Shown: positions 27,596-37,320, counted from the first letter of the stretch. The stretch: 64,000 nt of DNA from Fictibacillus norfolkensis (GCF_014836645.1 NZ_JACSQM010000001.1:496001-560000), one strand, 5' to 3'. Notes: generated by a model not told the origin, from the letters alone. A program made the numbers and translations.

Positions 27596-27976
27596 ATGAA
27601 AAAGTTTGTACGCGTATTTTTAACGGTTTTTACACTGATTTTTCTTATGAGCTGCAGCACACAAGAAAACGATAAACTTCCTGGGAAAAAGGAATCAGAA
27701 GAAAAGGCAGAATCTGATCCAAAAGATTCCTCTGATTCTAAATCTGCAGAACAAAACGAGGTGACTGCCATGATCGCGAACGACGAAAGAATTATTCAGA
27801 TGCTCAAAGATAAGGGAGAAATTCCTGAGAATGCCACAACAGAAGAGATCAACAACGCTCTTCAAAAATATCTGCAACAAAAAAAGCCTGGCAATCTAGA
27901 GGATGAAAAGGCTAAAAAGAAATACATCGAGGAATTGAAGCAAAAGATTCAAAAAGAAAGTAAGACAGCTGAATAA
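27596..27976 (+). CDS. small lipoprotein resembling the InhA propeptide
   Basis: A 126-aa predicted lipoprotein: signal peptide with lipobox LMSC (Cys20), an acidic Ser/Glu/Lys linker to about residue 58, then a helical domain. That domain starts IANDERIIQMLKDKGEI and continues with ENAT, ALQKYL and LEDEKAKKK. The neighbouring InhA propeptide reads IANDEKLIEMLKKQGEI, then KNAS, LQQFL and LEDEHSEKR, so the two align almost without gaps over about 45 residues. AAGGAGG precedes the ATG. Inference: a membrane-anchored copy of the propeptide, possibly an inhibitor or chaperone of InhA. I know no named family for it. Confidence 0.75.
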   Translation: MKKFVRVFLTVFTLIFLMSCSTQENDKLPGKKESEEKAESDPKDSSDSKSAEQNEVTAMIANDERIIQMLKDKGEIPENATTEEINNALQKYLQQKKPGNLEDEKAKKKYIEELKQKIQKESKTAE

Positions 27977-27995
27977 TTTTGGCCACAGCATATAA

Positions 27996-28285
27996 GAGGC
28001 TGTTTTCGTATTCAGTGTTGCTCTTGAAAGTAGTTGATTTCCGTTGCAGATGCTCGCTTTCCGCGGGGCAGGCGGTGAGCCACATTCGTACGTTTCCGTA
28101 TAAGTGTCTCACCTGCCCGCCTTTAGAGGTTTCTTGCTCCTGCGTCTACAAGCTAATACTACGTAGTAAGCTTCCTCGTCGCATGCCTTGCAAGAAGTAT
28201 CTCATGCGGTAGGCACACACCTTCCACTACAATCAAAAATTCAAAGAAGGAAATGAAATAGAGTTAAAAACAACAAGCTTATAGA
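27996..28285 (-). repeat. dispersed palindromic element, copy 4, with an insertion
   Basis: Left arm AGGCTGTTTTCGTA, GTGTTGCTCTTGAAAG, GTAGTTGATTTCCGTTGC, CGCTTTCCGCGGGGCAGG, GTGAGCC and GTGTCTCACCTGCCCGCC; right end ACACCTTCCACTACAATC. Relative to the other copies, about 70-80 bp are inserted near 28128-28210, including the palindrome TACTACGTAGTA. Confidence 0.8.
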
Positions 28286-28330
28286 ATGCATCAATATAAA
28301 AAATTCAAATCAGCTACATTCTAAAAATTC

Positions 28331-28385
28331 AAAAAAAGATGGTTTAAAGTGTCTACTCTTAGAGCACTTTAAACCATCTTTTTTA
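28331..28385 (-). terminator. terminator of the MMPL gene
   Basis: AAAGATGGTTTAAAGTG / CACTTTAAACCATCTTT, with T-runs on both strands. Confidence 0.92.
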
Positions 28386-28389
28386 TTGC

Positions 28390-31300
28390 TTAGCTTCGTT
28401 TATAAGGCCACCAGTTTGCTTCTCCAAAGTTCTTTACTAGAACTGGGATGAGTAAAGGCAGCACGACAAATGCGTATAAAAGCAATCCTACTAGGATGAT
28501 GGACGCAATTTGTAACAATGAGAGCATTCCCGAAGGCATCATCGCAGCAAACGTTCCACCTAATATGATAACGGCCGAAATGATAACCGTCCCCATCTTT
28601 TTCATAGCGAGAAGCATCGCATCGGCAACCGTAAGATCTTTATACTCATTAAATCGATCCATTAAGAAGATGCTGTAATCAACGCCTAGCGCGACGAGGA
28701 TTACGAACCCAAAGAACGGAACAGCCCAGCTGATGCCTGTATATCCTAATAGATTTACATAGATGAATTCATTGATTCCCATTGACGTGTAGTACGTTAA
28801 AATGAGTGAACCGATCAAGTAAACTGGCATGATTAAAGAACGGAACAAGAATACGAGTATGATAGAGATTCCTACTAACATGAGCAGAACAGTTCTTGAG
28901 AAATCATTGCTAGAAACGGTCTGCAAGTCAGCGTTAGAACTCGTGATTCCCCCCACTGCCACTTTCGCGTTCTCCAGCTCCGTTCCTTTCGTCACTCGAT
29001 TGATCGCTTCTTTTATCTCGCCTACTTCATCTATAGACTCGTTAGAATAAGGGTTGATTCCAAACACAACATCCATTGTCATCGTTTTGCGATCTTCTGA
29101 TAGATACGCTTCCAGTGCCTGTTCAAAATCCTTACTTCGAAGCACCTCTTCAGGCATATAAAAAGCACTCTTATCCTTTGTTTCGGCTAGGTTGTTCAAA
29201 TAATCTTGAGCAGAACCAAGACCATCTGAAACTTGATTCAATCCGTCAGCACTCTGATCTAAACCAGTCGTTAACTGACTAAACTGACCACCAAGGTCTT
29301 CAAATCCTTTTAACAGCTCTTGTTGGCCGTTATTGATACCGTTTAAGCCGTTTGTTAGCTTAGGCACATTATCAACGATCTGACCTTGACCGTCAGCAAG
29401 TTGCCCTAGTCCTGACTGAAGTTGATTCGTTCCATCGATCACTTGCTGAAGTCCACCAATAATGCCTTGTTGGTACCCGTTTATCTCTTGAAATTTACCA
29501 TTGGCTTGTTGAACGCCTGATGAAACTTGACTCAGCCCATTGTTTAATTGATCTAAGCTACTTTTGATACCGGGCAATTGATTTTGAGTTGCTATCACTG
29601 TGTTCTTAATCTTCTGATACTCAGCATCGTTATCTGCAATTTCATAGCGGTCTTCCAACGCTTGAAAGTCTTGATCCGTAATTGATGCCAGTGCAGTATT
29701 CAAGCTTCCTAATCCTTGCCCTACTTTTACGTAGTTTGATTGAATCGTTGATAGATTTGATCCTGCTTGTTCATAACCCTGCTGAATCTTTTGATAACCA
29801 GCCAGCAGCTCTTGTTGTTTAGATTTTATCTGTTGTAATCCCTTTTGTGCGTCAGCTGCTCCCATCGTTCCTTTTCGAATGCCATCTTCTATCTTCACCA
29901 GATTCTTTTGTATCTCAGTCAAACCAGATTGAGTAGCACTCGTGCCGTCGATAAGCTGCTGAATGCCGTCAGTCGCACCAGTCAGCTGGGGTTCAGATTT
30001 TGATAACTCTCCGCTCGCTTCCATTAGCCCACTGCTGATTTTATTGATTCCTTCTTTTCCATCACCAAGGCCATCTTCTAAATTTTCCGCTTGTTTGTAG
30101 ACGAAGAAATCTTCTACCGGTTCGCCTGTAGGCCTAGAAACAGACCTTACCGCATCAACATGGTTAACTTTTTCGAGTTCCTGACTAATCTTTTCAGCAA
30201 GCTCCATGTATGAAGTCGAGTCCATCTTTTCATCATTTTTTATAACGATGTTGGTTGGCATCGACTCTCCCGCTCCAAAGCTTTTCTCAATCACATTGAA
30301 CGCTTGGATCGAAGAAACATCCCCTGAGATTTCTTCTAATGAGTTAAAGGATAATTTTCCATCATACGTTACAAGAAACGGTACGCAAATGACCGCAACG
30401 AGTATGAGCGACAACAACGGACGTTTTAACGAAAAGTTCCCTGCAATCGCCCAGAGCTTGCTCTCACCATGCTCCGCTTTTTTCTTTGATGGCCAAAAGA
30501 TCTTCTGACCTAAGACCATCATGAAGAAAGGAACGATCGTGAATAGAGCAACTAAAAGAATACCTACACCAACCGCGACGGCGGCTGCTGATTGATAGAG
30601 AATAAACTGAGAAAAACCGATCGCAGCAAACCCAATCATGACCGCCAAACCGCTAAAGAAAACGGTACGTCCCGCCTGACGATACGTTGCGATGATCGCT
30701 TCTGTTTTACTTTCTGTGAGCGATAATTCTTCTTTATAACGACTTAGCAAAAGAATACAATAATCTGTCCCGATTCCAAACAATACAGCAACCAAAAAGA
30801 TCTGTGTATAGTTAGAGATCGGAAAATCGAACGAATCTACTAACATCGCTACGATTGATTGTGAAGCGAGATACGTCACACCAACGGTTAGCAATGGAAT
30901 AAGTGGCGCAACTACAGATCTGAATACTAAGAGCAATACGCCTAGAATAAATACTACCGTAATGCCTTCTGTCTTTTTAAGTCCCTCTTCAGAACTTTTC
31001 ACAAGATCTTCGTTGATCATCCAGTTACTTGTGTAATAGTGCTCTACTTCGTTGTCTTCAATCGTTCTATATAGAGCTTCATTCACTTCACTTGGCTCTC
31101 GGTCATTCCAAGCAACTTTTATAGACGTTAAGATAGAGTTTCCATCTTTTGATACTAACTGTTTCTCAAGACTCTTTTCATTAAAATGAGTCAGGATCTC
31201 CGTGATTCCTAGCTCTTCTTTATTCTTTTCAAGTTGACGGATCGCTCGCTCAACTTCTTTTTTATCTGCCGCACTAAGTCCTTTTTCATCTGTAAAGACC

Positions 31301-31512
31301 GGTGCTACCGAAGACTCATCTCCACCGCCTTCTTGTTTCTGGACGTCGCTCATAATATCTGAAGCTAATGATGATGAATAGCCGTCTGGTACATCGACTT
31401 GTCCTTTTTCTCGTACCAGTTCTGCCATATTTGGTGCCGATAACATAAGAACGGCAACGACAGCGATCCATGCTACAAGCACAAGCCATTTTTGTTTTAA
31501 AATAAACCGCAC
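28390..31512 (-). CDS. MMPL-family RND transporter, YdfJ-like
   Basis: A 1040-aa exporter of the MMPL/RND superfamily with two repeats of about six membrane helices. GTG start at 31512 with GGGGGAG upstream. The first half has FLVAVLFGIGTDYCILLLSRYKEE; the second has FFGFVILVALGVDYSIFLMDRF, the paired proton-relay helices with Asp. Between them (about residues 470-770) lies a long Gln/Gly/Asn-rich coiled region made of LNQVSDGLG-like heptads. The marR-type gene 15 bp upstream makes a classic regulator-exporter operon; substrate is likely a drug or lipid. Confidence 0.88.
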   Translation of the reverse strand: MRFILKQKWLVLVAWIAVVAVLMLSAPNMAELVREKGQVDVPDGYSSSLASDIMSDVQKQEGGGDESSVAPVFTDEKGLSAADKKEVERAIRQLEKNKEELGITEILTHFNEKSLEKQLVSKDGNSILTSIKVAWNDREPSEVNEALYRTIEDNEVEHYYTSNWMINEDLVKSSEEGLKKTEGITVVFILGVLLLVFRSVVAPLIPLLTVGVTYLASQSIVAMLVDSFDFPISNYTQIFLVAVLFGIGTDYCILLLSRYKEELSLTESKTEAIIATYRQAGRTVFFSGLAVMIGFAAIGFSQFILYQSAAAVAVGVGILLVALFTIVPFFMMVLGQKIFWPSKKKAEHGESKLWAIAGNFSLKRPLLSLILVAVICVPFLVTYDGKLSFNSLEEISGDVSSIQAFNVIEKSFGAGESMPTNIVIKNDEKMDSTSYMELAEKISQELEKVNHVDAVRSVSRPTGEPVEDFFVYKQAENLEDGLGDGKEGINKISSGLMEASGELSKSEPQLTGATDGIQQLIDGTSATQSGLTEIQKNLVKIEDGIRKGTMGAADAQKGLQQIKSKQQELLAGYQKIQQGYEQAGSNLSTIQSNYVKVGQGLGSLNTALASITDQDFQALEDRYEIADNDAEYQKIKNTVIATQNQLPGIKSSLDQLNNGLSQVSSGVQQANGKFQEINGYQQGIIGGLQQVIDGTNQLQSGLGQLADGQGQIVDNVPKLTNGLNGINNGQQELLKGFEDLGGQFSQLTTGLDQSADGLNQVSDGLGSAQDYLNNLAETKDKSAFYMPEEVLRSKDFEQALEAYLSEDRKTMTMDVVFGINPYSNESIDEVGEIKEAINRVTKGTELENAKVAVGGITSSNADLQTVSSNDFSRTVLLMLVGISIILVFLFRSLIMPVYLIGSLILTYYTSMGINEFIYVNLLGYTGISWAVPFFGFVILVALGVDYSIFLMDRFNEYKDLTVADAMLLAMKKMGTVIISAVIILGGTFAAMMPSGMLSLLQIASIILVGLLLYAFVVLPLLIPVLVKNFGEANWWPYKRS

Positions 31513-31527
31513 GATTTCTCCCCCTGC

Positions 31528-31980
31528 CTATTGTTTTTCCTGAAGTGTCGTTAAGATGTTGTTGATCTTTTCGTACGTGTCAATAAACTGTTTGATCTCC
31601 TGCTCTTCAAACTGAGTAATGATGGATTCTACCAAGTTATAGATTCTCTCTTCAGTTTTCTTGTAAAGTTCAAGTCCCGCTTCCGTTAGTGTGAGATAAA
31701 CGACGCGGCGATCATTTTGATCTCTGGTTCTCTCGATCAAGTCTTGATCCCACAATTTTGTGATCACAGCTGTAATGGCGCTTTTTTTTACATCAAAAAC
31801 TTTCGCTAGCTCTGTTGACGTACAGTTCTCTGTCTTGTAGATATATTTCAATGTATAAAATTGATCATTTGAAAGTTCACTCTGCAGCTGTTCTTTTACA
31901 AGGGACTCCCCTTTTTTATGTACCGCAAATGTGAGATCGATATAACGATCAACAAGTTCTTTAATGGATAATTGTGACAT
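31528..31980 (-). CDS. MarR-family transcriptional regulator
   Basis: A 150-aa dimeric winged-helix repressor. The DNA-binding part is seen in STELAKVFDVKKSAITAVITKLWDQDLIERTRDQNDRRV-type order (helix-turn-helix around residues 55-80, wing with the conserved DxRD(R)R at about 90-96). ATG at 31980 follows AGGAGG. It precedes the MMPL exporter by 15 bp and most likely represses its own operon; I could not mark the operator with certainty in 31981-32100. Confidence 0.9.
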   Translation of the reverse strand: MSQLSIKELVDRYIDLTFAVHKKGESLVKEQLQSELSNDQFYTLKYIYKTENCTSTELAKVFDVKKSAITAVITKLWDQDLIERTRDQNDRRVVYLTLTEAGLELYKKTEERIYNLVESIITQFEEQEIKQFIDTYEKINNILTTLQEKQ

Positions 31981-32116
31981 GCAAATCCTCCTATTGGTTC
32001 ATTTTTTTAACTGTTCATTTATTGAACTATCTATTTCCAGATTTAGATTACATGGTGGACAAGCAGCTTGTCAATCACTCTGCTGTAACTTTTGCTGAGA
32101 TCTGTTTAAACGTAAC

Positions 32117-32144
32117 AAAAAAGACATATCTCTTTAGATATGCC
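32117..32144 (-). terminator. terminator of the DinB gene
   Basis: GGCATATC / GATATGTC stem on the minus strand with loop TAAAGA and a TTTTTTG tail. Confidence 0.8.
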
Positions 32145-32157
32145 TTCATCATCATTC

Positions 32158-32679
32158 TTATGAGGTTTGCTTTTTTTCTTGAAGTGAATAAAGATAAAAA
32201 ATATAATCGATCGATGCACCTTTATAGCCGAGCTGGTTGAGGATTGCAGATAGATGACCTCGGTGATACGTGCCATGATTTACAATGTGCTGCATAAGAT
32301 CAGCATAGGTTGAATGAAGTGTTCCGAAGTGTGGATGATGAACGGTGATATCAGCAGATAAATCTTCTTTTCCTCTGATGAAGTTCTCGTAGTCTTCAGA
32401 TATGGCTTCAAACTTCATTTGCATGTTTTTTAGATCTGCAGCATTTAATTCTTCGTGTAGCTGTTTTATGGAGTTAAAAATATCTTCAAAAGTTTCCCCT
32501 TTTAATACCTGTAGCCATACATAATCGACTTGATACATGTGTACAAGTACATCGGCGATTGTAGGAAAAACACTTTCTACGTCTTTTCTGTACATTTCGG
32601 TTGGGAGTTCTTTTAGTGTGTCAAAGACTCTCTCATTAGCCCAAGAGTTGAATTGGTGAAGCTGTTGCGATTTTTCCAT
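32158..32679 (-). CDS. DinB/YfiT-family metal-binding protein
   Basis: A 173-aa four-helix-bundle protein of the DinB superfamily, which includes bacillithiol-dependent S-transferases. Three metal-ligand histidines are visible: VLVHMYQVD (around residue 45) and HIVNHGTYHRGH (around 135-146). The start ATG at 32679 is set by TTGGAGG upstream; an in-frame ATG lies 15 nt earlier without one. Exact reaction unknown. Confidence 0.85.
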   Translation of the reverse strand: MEKSQQLHQFNSWANERVFDTLKELPTEMYRKDVESVFPTIADVLVHMYQVDYVWLQVLKGETFEDIFNSIKQLHEELNAADLKNMQMKFEAISEDYENFIRGKEDLSADITVHHPHFGTLHSTYADLMQHIVNHGTYHRGHLSAILNQLGYKGASIDYIFYLYSLQEKKQTS

Positions 32680-32776
32680 CTTTTGTACCTCCAAGTTTGT
32701 TATTCAAGGTACTAATTTCGATATTGGGATAGAAAATTCCTTTAAAAACGCAAACAAATGTTCTTTTTTTTATTAT

Positions 32777-32866
32777 AAAGCTGTTTTGAAAGTAGTTGAT
32801 ATTTATTTCATGCTGCTCGCTTTACGCGGGGCAGGCGATGAGCCACATTCTGTACGGTTCAAATTT
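32777..32866 (-). repeat. dispersed palindromic element, copy 5 (eroded)
   Basis: AAAGCTGTTTTGAAAGTAG, TTGATATTTATTTCATGC, TGCTCGCTTTACGCGGGGCA, GGCGATGAGCCACATTC, then similarity fades. Only the left half is left. Confidence 0.65.
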
Positions 32867-32916
32867 GCAAGCGACATATACCCAGCTAGGTATTAGAATG
32901 TCTCAATCATTCAGTT

Positions 32917-33010
32917 TTCTCTCTTAATCCAAAAGTTTTGCAGTTTTATCCACGAGTTCTGCGATTTTATCCACGAGTTTTGCTTCTCAATCCAAAAGTT
33001 ACCCGCGAGT
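32917..33010. repeat. 21-bp tandem array B (4 units)
   Basis: Units with an exact 21-bp period; the word ATCC ends at 32930, 32951, 32972 and 32993. Units alternate between AATCCAAAAGTTTTGC and TTATCCACGAGTTYTGC. It lies between the DinB gene and the terminator of the luciferase-like gene. No spacer-repeat structure. Confidence 0.8.
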
Positions 33011-33046
33011 CTACAATCTTCGACAACTCCGTAACTCAAATACCCC

Positions 33047-33078
33047 AACAAAAAAGCGCACTCCCCTCAGGAGTACGC
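33047..33078 (-). terminator. terminator of the first luciferase-like gene
   Basis: AGCGTACTCC / GGAGTGCGCT stem on the minus strand, followed by TTTTTT. Confidence 0.88.
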
Positions 33079-33093
33079 TGATCACCACTCATT

Positions 33094-34107
33094 CTATTTT
33101 ACGATCTCAGATAACAACTGGAATGAACGCAATCTTGCTGCATGGTCATAAATCTGGCCATTTACGATGATTTCATCTGCCTGTGTTTCATCTAAGAAAG
33201 CTTGCAGCTTAGCTTTAACTGTTTCAGGACTACCGATAAAGGATGTGCGTAACTGCTGATCGAGTGCCGCTTTTTCATACGGGCTCCAGATGCCGTCCAT
33301 GCTCTCAACAGGTGGTTTCAACTTAGTTGGGTTTCCACGCACTAAGTTGACGAACTGCTGCTGAAGAGATGTAGCGATTCGTGCTGCTTCTTCATCTGTA
33401 TCTGCGATTACCACGTTCGCTCCAACCATCGCATACGGTTGCTCAAGTACTTCTGATGGGGTGAACGTATTGCGGTATAACTCTAGAGCAGGAATCGTGT
33501 TGTCTGGCGAGAAATGACTCGCAAATGCAAACGGCAGTCCTTCTCTGCCTGCCAACCGTGCACTAAATCCGCTTGAACCTAAGAGCCAAATTGGAATATC
33601 TTGTCCTTCTCCAGGAACCGCTCTAACTTTCATCGGCGAGTCTGCTCGTTCTGGATCCAGATAAGTACGCAGCTCATCTAACTGATACGGAAAATCATCA
33701 CCCATATTGCCGAGATCACGCCGAAGTGCTTGTGCTGTTACCTGATCCGTTCCTGGTGCTCGGCCGAGTCCAAGGTCGATTCTACCTGGATACAGAGCAT
33801 CAAGTGTACCAAATTGTTCAGCAATCACGAGCGGTGCGTGGTTAGGAAGCATGATGCCACCAGAACCGACCCGAATTTTAGATGTACCACCCGCCACATG
33901 TCCGATCACGACCGAAGTAGCAGAGCTAGCGATCCCAGGCATGTTATGATGTTCAGCTAGCCAATAACGGTTGTATCCCCATTTTTCAGCATGCTGAGCG
34001 AGATCTAACGTATTTTGAAACGATTCAGTTACCGTTCCGCCTTCAATGACCGGTGCAAGGTCAAGAACTGACCATTTTACATCACTCAAACTTTTTTTAT
34101 TGGACAT
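33094..34107 (-). CDS. LLM-class flavin-dependent oxidoreductase
   Basis: A 337-aa TIM-barrel protein of the bacterial luciferase-like family (MsnO8-type subgroup). Family marks: [35 protein letters not shown], and [14 protein letters not shown]. The flavin (FMN or F420) and substrate are unknown. ATG at 34107 follows AAGGAGG. A second member of the same subgroup lies just upstream on the same strand (gap about 110 bp), suggesting duplication. Confidence 0.88.
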   Translation of the reverse strand: MSNKKSLSDVKWSVLDLAPVIEGGTVTESFQNTLDLAQHAEKWGYNRYWLAEHHNMPGIASSATSVVIGHVAGGTSKIRVGSGGIMLPNHAPLVIAEQFGTLDALYPGRIDLGLGRAPGTDQVTAQALRRDLGNMGDDFPYQLDELRTYLDPERADSPMKVRAVPGEGQDIPIWLLGSSGFSARLAGREGLPFAFASHFSPDNTIPALELYRNTFTPSEVLEQPYAMVGANVVIADTDEEAARIATSLQQQFVNLVRGNPTKLKPPVESMDGIWSPYEKAALDQQLRTSFIGSPETVKAKLQAFLDETQADEIIVNGQIYDHAARLRSFQLLSEIVK

Positions 34108-34216
34108 CGTAACGTCCTCCTTATTTAAAGCAACAAAAAATTAGCTACTATATTTTAATAATTCGATACTAGTATATCAAGTTTGCTTACTTAAATAAAA
34201 AATACTGCTTATTCTC

Positions 34217-35215
34217 TTATGTGGATAGGACATGGTTAGCTATTAATTCGTATGACTTTATTCGGTCCTCATAAGAGTGAGTAATCGTCACAATCATCAT
34301 TTCATCAGCTTTATACGTTTCTTGAAGTCTATATAGTTCTTTCTTTACCTCTTGTGGGTTGCCGATAATCATTTTTCTTTTCGCTTCATATATGAATTGT
34401 TTCCGTTCTTCTATGGAAAAAGAACGGTGAGCTTCTTCTATGGTTGGAACGCCGTTTCCTTCGCCAGAAGCATTCTGTTTTCTCCAAAGAATGCCTGGTA
34501 ATGCGAGTTCCTCAGCCTGTTCTGTTGTCTCTGCACAAATCACAGACACAGCAACAATCGTATTCGCTTTTTTTAATGAGGCACTAGGTATGAACGTTTT
34601 TTGATAAGAGGCTACAATCTCGGGTCCTAATTTTTCACTCATAAAATGACCGAACGCATAAGCTGTTCCATATTCAGAAGCTAGATCCGCACTCTTTTGG
34701 CTTGTTCCAAGAATCCATGGAACGGGTGAAATATCAGGGACTGGATAAGGCTGTATTTTAGAAAACATATCGTCATGTTGAAAATCGTTACGCAGAAAAT
34801 GCAGCAGTTGTTTAGTCAATTCAGGAACTTTTCGAACATTCTCCAGATAATTGCCCGAAAGAGCGATCGACGCTTCTGCAGATCCTCCAGGAGCACGACC
34901 GATACCAAGATCAATTCTATCTGGAAAAAGTGTAGCAAGCATGTTATACGTTTCCGCAACTCTATATGGTTTATAATGCGGTAAAAGCACAGCTCCTGCG
35001 CCGAGACGTATCTTATTTGTGTTTGCTCCAATATAGCTCAGCATCACTTCTGGTGCTGAACAAGATAAGCCGCTAAAGTTATGATGTTCCGCGATCCAAT
35101 AACGTGTATAGCCAAGCTTTTCTCCCTCTACGGCCAGTTGCATAGAAGCTTGAAGAGCCTCTTGTGCACGTTTACCGGATGAGATTGGTGATTGATCGAG
35201 TATGCTTAATTTCAT
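34217..35215 (-). CDS. LLM-class flavin-dependent oxidoreductase (paralogue)
   Basis: A 332-aa luciferase-like protein. It shares WIAEHHNFSGLSCSAPE, IRLGAGAVLLPHYKPYRVAE and DRIDLGIGRAPGGS with the downstream paralogue but is clearly diverged elsewhere. The start at 35215 has GGAGGAGG upstream. Both proteins carry the HH pair after AE, typical of the subgroup. Cotranscription is likely, as no terminator separates them. Confidence 0.88.
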   Translation of the reverse strand: MKLSILDQSPISSGKRAQEALQASMQLAVEGEKLGYTRYWIAEHHNFSGLSCSAPEVMLSYIGANTNKIRLGAGAVLLPHYKPYRVAETYNMLATLFPDRIDLGIGRAPGGSAEASIALSGNYLENVRKVPELTKQLLHFLRNDFQHDDMFSKIQPYPVPDISPVPWILGTSQKSADLASEYGTAYAFGHFMSEKLGPEIVASYQKTFIPSASLKKANTIVAVSVICAETTEQAEELALPGILWRKQNASGEGNGVPTIEEAHRSFSIEERKQFIYEAKRKMIIGNPQEVKKELYRLQETYKADEMMIVTITHSYEDRIKSYELIANHVLST

Positions 35216-35289
35216 CGCATACCTCCTCCTTTACATGTTTGTATTTTACTCCAAAGTCTCATTCTTTACTTTCTTGGGGATTATCAAAA

Positions 35290-35318
35290 TAAAAAGAACC
35301 CCAATTTGAGGTTCTTGT
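35290..35318 (-). terminator. terminator of the EAL-HDOD gene
   Basis: AAGAACCTC / GGGGTTCTT stem on the minus strand followed by TTTATTTT. Confidence 0.8.
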
Positions 35319-35330
35319 CTCCTAACAATG

Positions 35331-36554
35331 CTAGACTTTCACTTCTGTATCCGCCTTTACAAATTGATCAGCAGATAATGTACTTGCTCGGTAATGCGTA
35401 TAGAGTTCAGCTTCTGTCAAATTCATCGTGCTGCATATCGACTGAATTTCCAGCCATGAACCTCTCTCTAAACCTTGTACAATATTTAATGCAAGATTAT
35501 AGGAATCCTTGTTGCCTAAAAGAGCTTCAGCCAGTTCGTTCGTTATCGGGAGATCCGCGATCACATCTTTCATGTCTTTGCTGAGCAAAGTGTCGATAAG
35601 AGAAAACATTCCGAACATGTAGAGATGATTTTTGGAGACATCTACGTATTTGGCGATGCGTTCAAAAAAGCATGCGCGCGTAAGACTCATCTTTACGATT
35701 TCTAATCCATTATCAATTCTCTTCAAGCTCGACATCATCAAGATCATGACGAGCTTTTTGATCTCATATAGTCCGACTAAGACAACAGCTTGTTTAATCG
35801 TTGTAATCTTACTTTTAAAAAAGTAAGTACCAGAATTCATCACTTTTAAAAGCTTATAAGAAAGTGAGAGATCTCGTTGGATCAAGCTGCTGATCTCATG
35901 AATGTCTGGGTCTGAACCGTTCAACTTTTCTAATAGCAAAAGATAGTTCGTTGGAATAGGAGCGATATCCTTTCCTTGCAATATGACAGGTCTGCTAAAG
36001 AAATAGCCTTGAAAGTACTCAAATCCAAGCTCTTTAGCTTCATCAAATTGCTCACGCGTTTCAATCTTTTCTGCTAGAAATGTAATCTGCTCACGGTACG
36101 TTTCTATCATGATCTTCATTTCTTGGACGTCCATTAACAAATAATCTACTTTAATAATATCAATATAAGGAAGCACTCTATTCAAGTTGCGGTTTACCGA
36201 TACATCATCGAGTGCAATAATATATCCTTTATTCTTCAACTCTTTACAGACCTCAAGAACTTCGTCCGTTAAACGGACATCCTCTAAGATCTCGACGACG
36301 ATATATTGAGGTGAAATATACGTTGGAATCCGATTTAACAACAGATTCTCCGTAAAGTTGATAAAACATTTCTTGCGTTCTCCGACTTCTTTGATCCCGA
36401 TTCCAGCAAAACTGTTCACCATAACATCGATCGTTGCACTATCATGATCCAATCCATCATATCTATTGTTCTCACTATTTCTAGATAAAAGTTCATAAGC
36501 AACAACTTTCTCATCTTTGTCTAGGATCGGTTGTCTGCCAATAAAAATATCCAT
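35331..36554 (-). CDS. yuxH: EAL-HDOD signalling protein, YuxH-like
   Basis: A 407-aa protein combining an EAL domain (c-di-GMP phosphodiesterase fold, residues 1-200) with HDOD (about 210-400). Catalytic-type residues are largely kept: YELLSR in place of EALLR, INFTEN, VVEILED, ALDDV, IIKVDYLL, AEKIET and FQGYFFSRP. The HDOD part has the usual LSYKLLKVMNS and AVVLVG segments. In related proteins the EAL part often works as a binding rather than a catalytic module. ATG at 36554 is chosen because GGGGATTG lies just upstream. Confidence 0.85.
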   Translation of the reverse strand: MDIFIGRQPILDKDEKVVAYELLSRNSENNRYDGLDHDSATIDVMVNSFAGIGIKEVGERKKCFINFTENLLLNRIPTYISPQYIVVEILEDVRLTDEVLEVCKELKNKGYIIALDDVSVNRNLNRVLPYIDIIKVDYLLMDVQEMKIMIETYREQITFLAEKIETREQFDEAKELGFEYFQGYFFSRPVILQGKDIAPIPTNYLLLLEKLNGSDPDIHEISSLIQRDLSLSYKLLKVMNSGTYFFKSKITTIKQAVVLVGLYEIKKLVMILMMSSLKRIDNGLEIVKMSLTRACFFERIAKYVDVSKNHLYMFGMFSLIDTLLSKDMKDVIADLPITNELAEALLGNKDSYNLALNIVQGLERGSWLEIQSICSTMNLTEAELYTHYRASTLSADQFVKADTEVKV

Positions 36555-36707
36555 TTCAATCCCCATTCACATTCAATAATCATTTTTTCCTTTATATAGA
36601 CATCAAACCATAAATTGTAAAGGAGCACAATACGTGTTTTGGTGTTGATACTTCCAAATACTACGTTGAATTTTTTATGTATACTTTTGTCGAACCTGCA
36701 GTATCAT

Positions 36708-36733
36708 GTTTCATCTTAACCGGCAGTGGGAAC
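36708..36733 (+). promoter_or_regulatory. probable sigma-B promoter of the stress operon
   Basis: GTTTCA (36708-36713), 14-bp spacer, GGGAAC (36728-36733). This fits the sigma-B pattern GTTT-N13/15-GGGWAW and lies 40 bp before the gene for a general-stress-type protein. Confidence 0.65.
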
Positions 36734-36772
36734 ACAAATTACGTACTAATCTTCTACAAAAGGAGGAAATCG

Positions 36773-37303
36773 ATGGATACTCATGGTAAAGTAGTTGGCG
36801 TTTTCCGTTCAGAAGATGATGCGATCGATGCCATTAAAGAACTAAGAGAAGAAGGTTATGGTGACAATGAAATCTCAGTGATCGCAAAAGACAAAAAAGA
36901 AGTTAAACACATTCAAGAAGAAACCGGCTCAAAAGCACCTGAAGGGGCTGCCGCAGGAATGGCTACAGGTGGCATTCTTGGAGGACTTGGCGGGCTATTA
37001 TTAGGTGCAGGTGCACTTGCTATTCCAGGAATCGGACCGATCGTAGCAGCGGGACCCATTGCTGCAGCACTTGGTGGAGCAGCTGTAGGAGCTGGAGCAG
37101 GTGGAATTGTCGGAGCTCTTGTAGGATTAGGAATTCCTGAAAATGAAGCAAAAGAATACGAACAATCAGTGGAAGCTGGGGACATTCTCGTTCTCGTCGA
37201 CACGAATGAAGTAAGCCGACATAGACAAGTTAATGATACATTCCGTACGTACCGTTCCACAAATGCACATCGTTATGAAGATTCATATTCCAACAAATAT
37301 TAA
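36773..37303 (+). CDS. general stress protein, YflT-domain with glycine-zipper helices
   Basis: A 176-aa protein. The N-terminal part (VVGVFRSEDDAIDAIKELREEGYG) is the YflT/heat-induced stress protein domain; then two Gly/Ala-rich membrane segments (about residues 60-125, GGLGGLLLGAGALAIPGIGP-like), then a second short alpha-beta part with AGDILVLVDT. ATG at 36773 has AAAGGAGG upstream. Together with the csbD-like gene it forms an operon behind a sigma-B-type promoter; stress protection is inferred. Confidence 0.82.
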   Translation: MDTHGKVVGVFRSEDDAIDAIKELREEGYGDNEISVIAKDKKEVKHIQEETGSKAPEGAAAGMATGGILGGLGGLLLGAGALAIPGIGPIVAAGPIAAALGGAAVGAGAGGIVGALVGLGIPENEAKEYEQSVEAGDILVLVDTNEVSRHRQVNDTFRTYRSTNAHRYEDSYSNKY

Positions 37304-37320
37304 TAGGAGGATGATTCAAT

